Source: Sphaerisporangium rufum
Lineage (GTDB): Bacteria > Actinomycetota > Actinomycetes > Streptosporangiales > Streptosporangiaceae
DNA: 60,956 nucleotides
Direction: 5' to 3'
Assembly (NCBI RefSeq): GCF_016863395.1
Contig: NZ_BOOU01000083.1
Span: 1-60,956, forward strand
A program made the translations under genes and the position numbers. Shown one piece after another: positions 58,207 through 60,956 of this stretch. The notes beneath the pieces are model-generated. The model made no database searches. It was not told the origin of the DNA and was given only the letters and a program-made list of their open reading frames with translations. The first letter of the stretch is position 1, and the number at the start of each line of letters is the position of its first letter.

Positions 58207-59205
58207 TTAAGAGGGCAGCGTCAGCTCGGTGACCACGGCCCGGTGGTCGCTGTGCGGCACGTCGTGCACCTGGTAGGTGCGCACCCCGATCCGCCGGTCG
58301 GCGAGCACATGGTCGATGGTGATGATCGGCGGCACCCGCTTGCCGAACGGCCAGGTCGGCACCAGGCCCGCACCGGCGGCGTCGCCCGCGTCGCGATAGC
58401 CGCGCGCGATCAGTCCGCGCATCTCGGCGTGGTCCAGGCTGGCGTTGAAGTCGCCGGCCAGCACCCGGAACGGTCCAGCCGACGGGCCCGATGGCAGCGC
58501 GCGCAGCCCACCCGCCCACCGGGTCACCTGGCGCCCCAGCGGCGGCATGGTGTGCACCGCGATGATCTCGACCTGGGCGCCGCCCGCCGTCCGCAGCCGG
58601 GCGGCCGGCATGTTGTGCCCGATCACCTGGAAGGACCCGGTCAGCGGGGTGACCGGACGCGTGGCGTACAGGCCGGTGCCGGTCGCCCCGTAGTCGTCCT
58701 CCAGCATTCGGTACGGCATCAGTTCCTTGAGGCCGGCCGTGTCCAGCCCTGCTACCGCGGCGGGCGTGAGCTCCTGCAGGCTCAGCACGTCCGGGTGGTA
58801 CCGGCGCACCAGGTCCACCACCGTCGCCGGATCGCCGCGGCCGAAGAAGAGGTTCGCCGACAGCACCACGAACCGCTCGCCCGACGCCGGTCCGGAGTCG
58901 GCCACCGCCCGGGGCAGCACGCTCAACCCCAGCGCCGTCGTGGTGGCCGCGGCCACCACGACCACCGCCCTGCGCCGGGACAGCACGGCGAGCAGCATCG
59001 GCAGCAGCGAGCCGGCGGCGGCGTACGGGGTCGCGGTCATCAGCTGTGCGGGGAACGAGCCGCGCTCCAGCCCGGCCAGCCGGGTGACCGCCCACGCGGC
59101 GAACGGGGTCACCGCGAACCAGGCCAGCCCGGCCCGGACCCGCCGCCGGCGACGGCGCGGCGTCACGATCACCCCGCCTACCGGGGTCTCGGTCGTGGCG
59201 TCCAC
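58207..59205 (-). CDS. endonuclease/exonuclease/phosphatase-family membrane protein
   Basis: 332 residues. Three N-terminal hydrophobic helices (AGLAWFAVTPFAAWAVTRLA, PYAAAGSLLPMLLAVLS, AVVVVAAATTTALGLSVLP), then an EEP domain: VVLSANLFFGRGDP, VLSLQELTPAAV, GTGLYATRPV, VLAGDFNASLDH with the catalytic Asp/Asn, and DHVLAD ... PHSDHRAV. The domain hydrolyses phosphodiesters of nucleic acids or lipids; the orientation places it outside the cell. GTG at 59205 with GGGAGA upstream. Confidence 0.85.
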   Translation of the reverse strand: MDATTETPVGGVIVTPRRRRRRVRAGLAWFAVTPFAAWAVTRLAGLERGSFPAQLMTATPYAAAGSLLPMLLAVLSRRRAVVVVAAATTTALGLSVLPRAVADSGPASGERFVVLSANLFFGRGDPATVVDLVRRYHPDVLSLQELTPAAVAGLDTAGLKELMPYRMLEDDYGATGTGLYATRPVTPLTGSFQVIGHNMPAARLRTAGGAQVEIIAVHTMPPLGRQVTRWAGGLRALPSGPSAGPFRVLAGDFNASLDHAEMRGLIARGYRDAGDAAGAGLVPTWPFGKRVPPIITIDHVLADRRIGVRTYQVHDVPHSDHRAVVTELTLPS

Positions 59206-59370
59206 CCGTGTCTCCCGTCCGTGACCGTCCGTACCCCCTCGGGCGCGGCACGTTCCGACCCTACCCACCCCGGGTTATGCCCGGCGTGAGGTCATCGCGC
59301 GCGGACGGCCCCGCCGGGCAGGGCCGCCGGGCAGGGCCACGGGGCCACGGGACAGGGCCGGCGGGCGGGA

Positions 59371-59913
59371 TCAGCCGAGCAGCAGGGCCCGCGCCCGGCG
59401 GGCCAGCCGGCGGGTCGCCTCGTCCGTCGGCTCGGGAAGGTCGTCCACCGGGAACCATCGCAGGTCCAGGGACTCGGCACTGATCACGAACTCGGCGCCC
59501 TCCGGGGCCACCGCGCCGTATTCGACGTCCAGGTGACGGCTGCGCGGCGGATGGCACCACACCTCGTGCCGGTCCAGCGCGAGCGGGCCGGGCAGCAGGC
59601 GCAGCCCGGCGATGCCGGACTCCTCGACGGCCTCGCGCAGCGCGGCGTCCTCCAGCGACCGGTCGGTGGTCTCGCAGTGACCGCCCATGGGCAGCCACAT
59701 CCTGGCCTTCTGGTGCAACGTGAGCAGCACCCGCTCGCCGTCGTGCGACAGCACCGCCGTGGTCGCGGTCAGGTGGTCCGGCACGCACTCGCGCCACATG
59801 GCGTCCTCGTGGACCAGCAGGTGCCGCAGGAAGTCCTCGCGCAGCGTCTCCTCGGCGGCGGTGGGCGCCGTCCAGCCGGCCAGCGCCCGCCGCGCCTGAT
59901 CACGTAAGCTCAT
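59371..59913 (-). CDS. Nudix hydrolase
   Basis: 180 residues. Nudix region MGGHCETTDRSLEDAALREA followed by VEESGI; the REUxEExGU core is intact, but the spacing before it is one residue off the classical box. An N-terminal helical region (MSLRDQARRALAGWTAPTAA) and a C-terminal LDLRWFPVDDLPEPTDEATR are typical of the actinobacterial group. ATG at 59913 overlaps the stop of the upstream hydrolase gene by 4 nt (ATGA), so the two are co-translated. Confidence 0.85.
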   Translation of the reverse strand: MSLRDQARRALAGWTAPTAAEETLREDFLRHLLVHEDAMWRECVPDHLTATTAVLSHDGERVLLTLHQKARMWLPMGGHCETTDRSLEDAALREAVEESGIAGLRLLPGPLALDRHEVWCHPPRSRHLDVEYGAVAPEGAEFVISAESLDLRWFPVDDLPEPTDEATRRLARRARALLLG

Positions 59914-60956
59914 GCGCCGCCCGGCCCGCCGGGGCCATCCTGCGGGCCCTCGTCCTTCTCGCCGGCCTCGCCCTCGGCGCCCGGCTCGAACCCCGAAAGG
60001 TCGAACTTCGCGTCGCCCCGGACGAAGCCCTGCGGGTCGTCCAGGTCGTCGGCGGTCGGCATCAGGTCGGGATGGGACCAGATCGCGTCGCGCCCGTCGA
60101 CCCCGCGGGCGGCGGCCAACTCCTGCCACAGCGCCGCGGCCTCGCGCAGCCGCCGCGGCCGCAACTCCAGCCCCACCAGCGTGGCGAACGTCCGCTCGGC
60201 CGGCCCGCCCGTCGCCCGCCGGCGCCGCACGGTCTCCGACAGGGCCGCGGCGGAGGGCAGCTTGCCCTCGGCCGCGGAGTCGGCCACCGAGCCGACCCAG
60301 CCTTCGACCAGGGCGAGCAGGGTCTCCAGCCGGGCCAGCGCGGCCTTCTGCCGGGGGGTGTCCTCCGGCTTGAGCAGCGCGCCGCCGCTCAGGGCCTGCT
60401 GGATCTGCTCCATGTTGTTGATGTCCAGCCCGCGCATCTGCTCCTCGAGGGCGCTGACGTCCACGGTGATGCCCCTGGCGTACTCTTCCACCGCTCCGAA
60501 CAACTGGGAGCGCAGCCACGGGACGTGCTGGAACAGCCGGTGGTGGGCCGCCTCCCTGAGCGCCAGGTAGAGGCGGATCTCCTCCGCCGGGATCTCCAGG
60601 CCGTGGCTGAACGCGGCGACGCCGCCCGGCAGCAGGGCGGCGGTGTCCGACAGCGGCAGCCCGATGTCGGAGGAACCGATCACCTCCGGCGCCAGGGCAC
60701 CGAGGGCCTGGCCGATCTGGCTGCCGACCATCATGCCGCCGACCTGGCGCATCATGCCCATGAGCGGGCCGAGCTGCGCGGCCATCGCCTGGCCTTCCAC
60801 GCCCAGGCCGCCGACGGCGCCCAGGCTGCCGCCCATCGTGTCCACCATGCGCTCGGCGATCGGCTCGCACAGGCGCTTCCACACCGGGACGGTCTTCTCG
60901 ATCCACTCCGAGCGGCTCCACGCCTCCGGCGCGGCCAGGCCGCTCGGCAGGGTGGT
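59910..60956 (-). CDS. zinc-dependent hydrolase-like protein (DUF2342), partial
   Basis: The frame continues to the window edge, so the N-terminus is missing; about 348 residues are visible. The family signature is present: MVGSQIGQALGALAPEVIGS, LPLSDTAALLPGGV, YLALREAAHHRLFQHVPWLR (helix with His residues placed like a zinc site), and DGRDAIWSHPDLMPTADDLD. This is the DUF2342/TIGR03624 group, whose members have been called coenzyme F420-associated or zinc-dependent metalloproteases without a settled activity; the mycobacterial relative is Rv3195. The C-terminus is acidic and Gly-rich. Confidence 0.85.
   Translation of the reverse strand, partial: TTLPSGLAAPEAWSRSEWIEKTVPVWKRLCEPIAERMVDTMGGSLGAVGGLGVEGQAMAAQLGPLMGMMRQVGGMMVGSQIGQALGALAPEVIGSSDIGLPLSDTAALLPGGVAAFSHGLEIPAEEIRLYLALREAAHHRLFQHVPWLRSQLFGAVEEYARGITVDVSALEEQMRGLDINNMEQIQQALSGGALLKPEDTPRQKAALARLETLLALVEGWVGSVADSAAEGKLPSAAALSETVRRRRATGGPAERTFATLVGLELRPRRLREAAALWQELAAARGVDGRDAIWSHPDLMPTADDLDDPQGFVRGDAKFDLSGFEPGAEGEAGEKDEGPQDGPGGPGGA

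Overview
The window is about 61 kb of very GC-rich DNA with strong G/C preference at third codon positions. It carries AdnAB, WhiB7, UvrD2, mycoredoxin, XRE/DUF397 modules and an IdeR/DmdR1-type iron box. Together these point to a filamentous actinobacterium, most likely in or near the Streptosporangiales/Thermomonosporaceae (Actinomadura-like); the family placement is inference. No rRNA, tRNA, IS element, prophage or CRISPR array was found.

Left flank (1-13.3 kb): a MocR-type regulator with a repeat-rich N-terminus, an EamA transporter, a short-chain dehydrogenase, two acidic small proteins (one DUF5709), a hemerythrin protein, and the helicase-nuclease pair adnA-adnB.

Accessory middle (13.4-44.2 kb): single genes and small operons. 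They include a DUF4143 ATPase, a frameshifted ClpX-type zinc-finger gene, an excisionase-like/PIN toxin-antitoxin pair, a reductase/MerR/Nudix operon, an orphan CutS-like histidine kinase, an XRE-DUF397-DUF397 set, a membrane protein with 12-residue repeats, an ECF sigma operon, a NarL/HisKA_3 two-component pair, and an NIS siderophore operon. The siderophore operon (ATP-grasp ligase, two IucA/IucC synthetases, PLP decarboxylase, then an MFS exporter) has the enzyme complement of vibrioferrin loci. It starts at an iron box and is chained by five successive 4-nt start/stop overlaps that run through two tiny linker ORFs.

Right flank (44.3-61 kb): nudC, mycoredoxin, uvrD2, a tesB thioesterase, whiB7, an ABC1 kinase, a ThiF-like protein, a YgjP-type metalloprotease and a DUF2342 zinc hydrolase. 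With adnAB, this recalls the mycobacterial order adnA-adnB-nudC-mrx1-uvrD2-whiB7-ABC1-ThiF (Rv3202c to Rv3195). The middle region therefore looks like about 31 kb of variable DNA between adnB and nudC. Two RNA switches are readable here: a whiB7 leader with a 112-codon upstream ORF and a strong intrinsic terminator, and a yybP-ykoY (Mn2+) riboswitch with its own promoter in front of a TerC-family gene.
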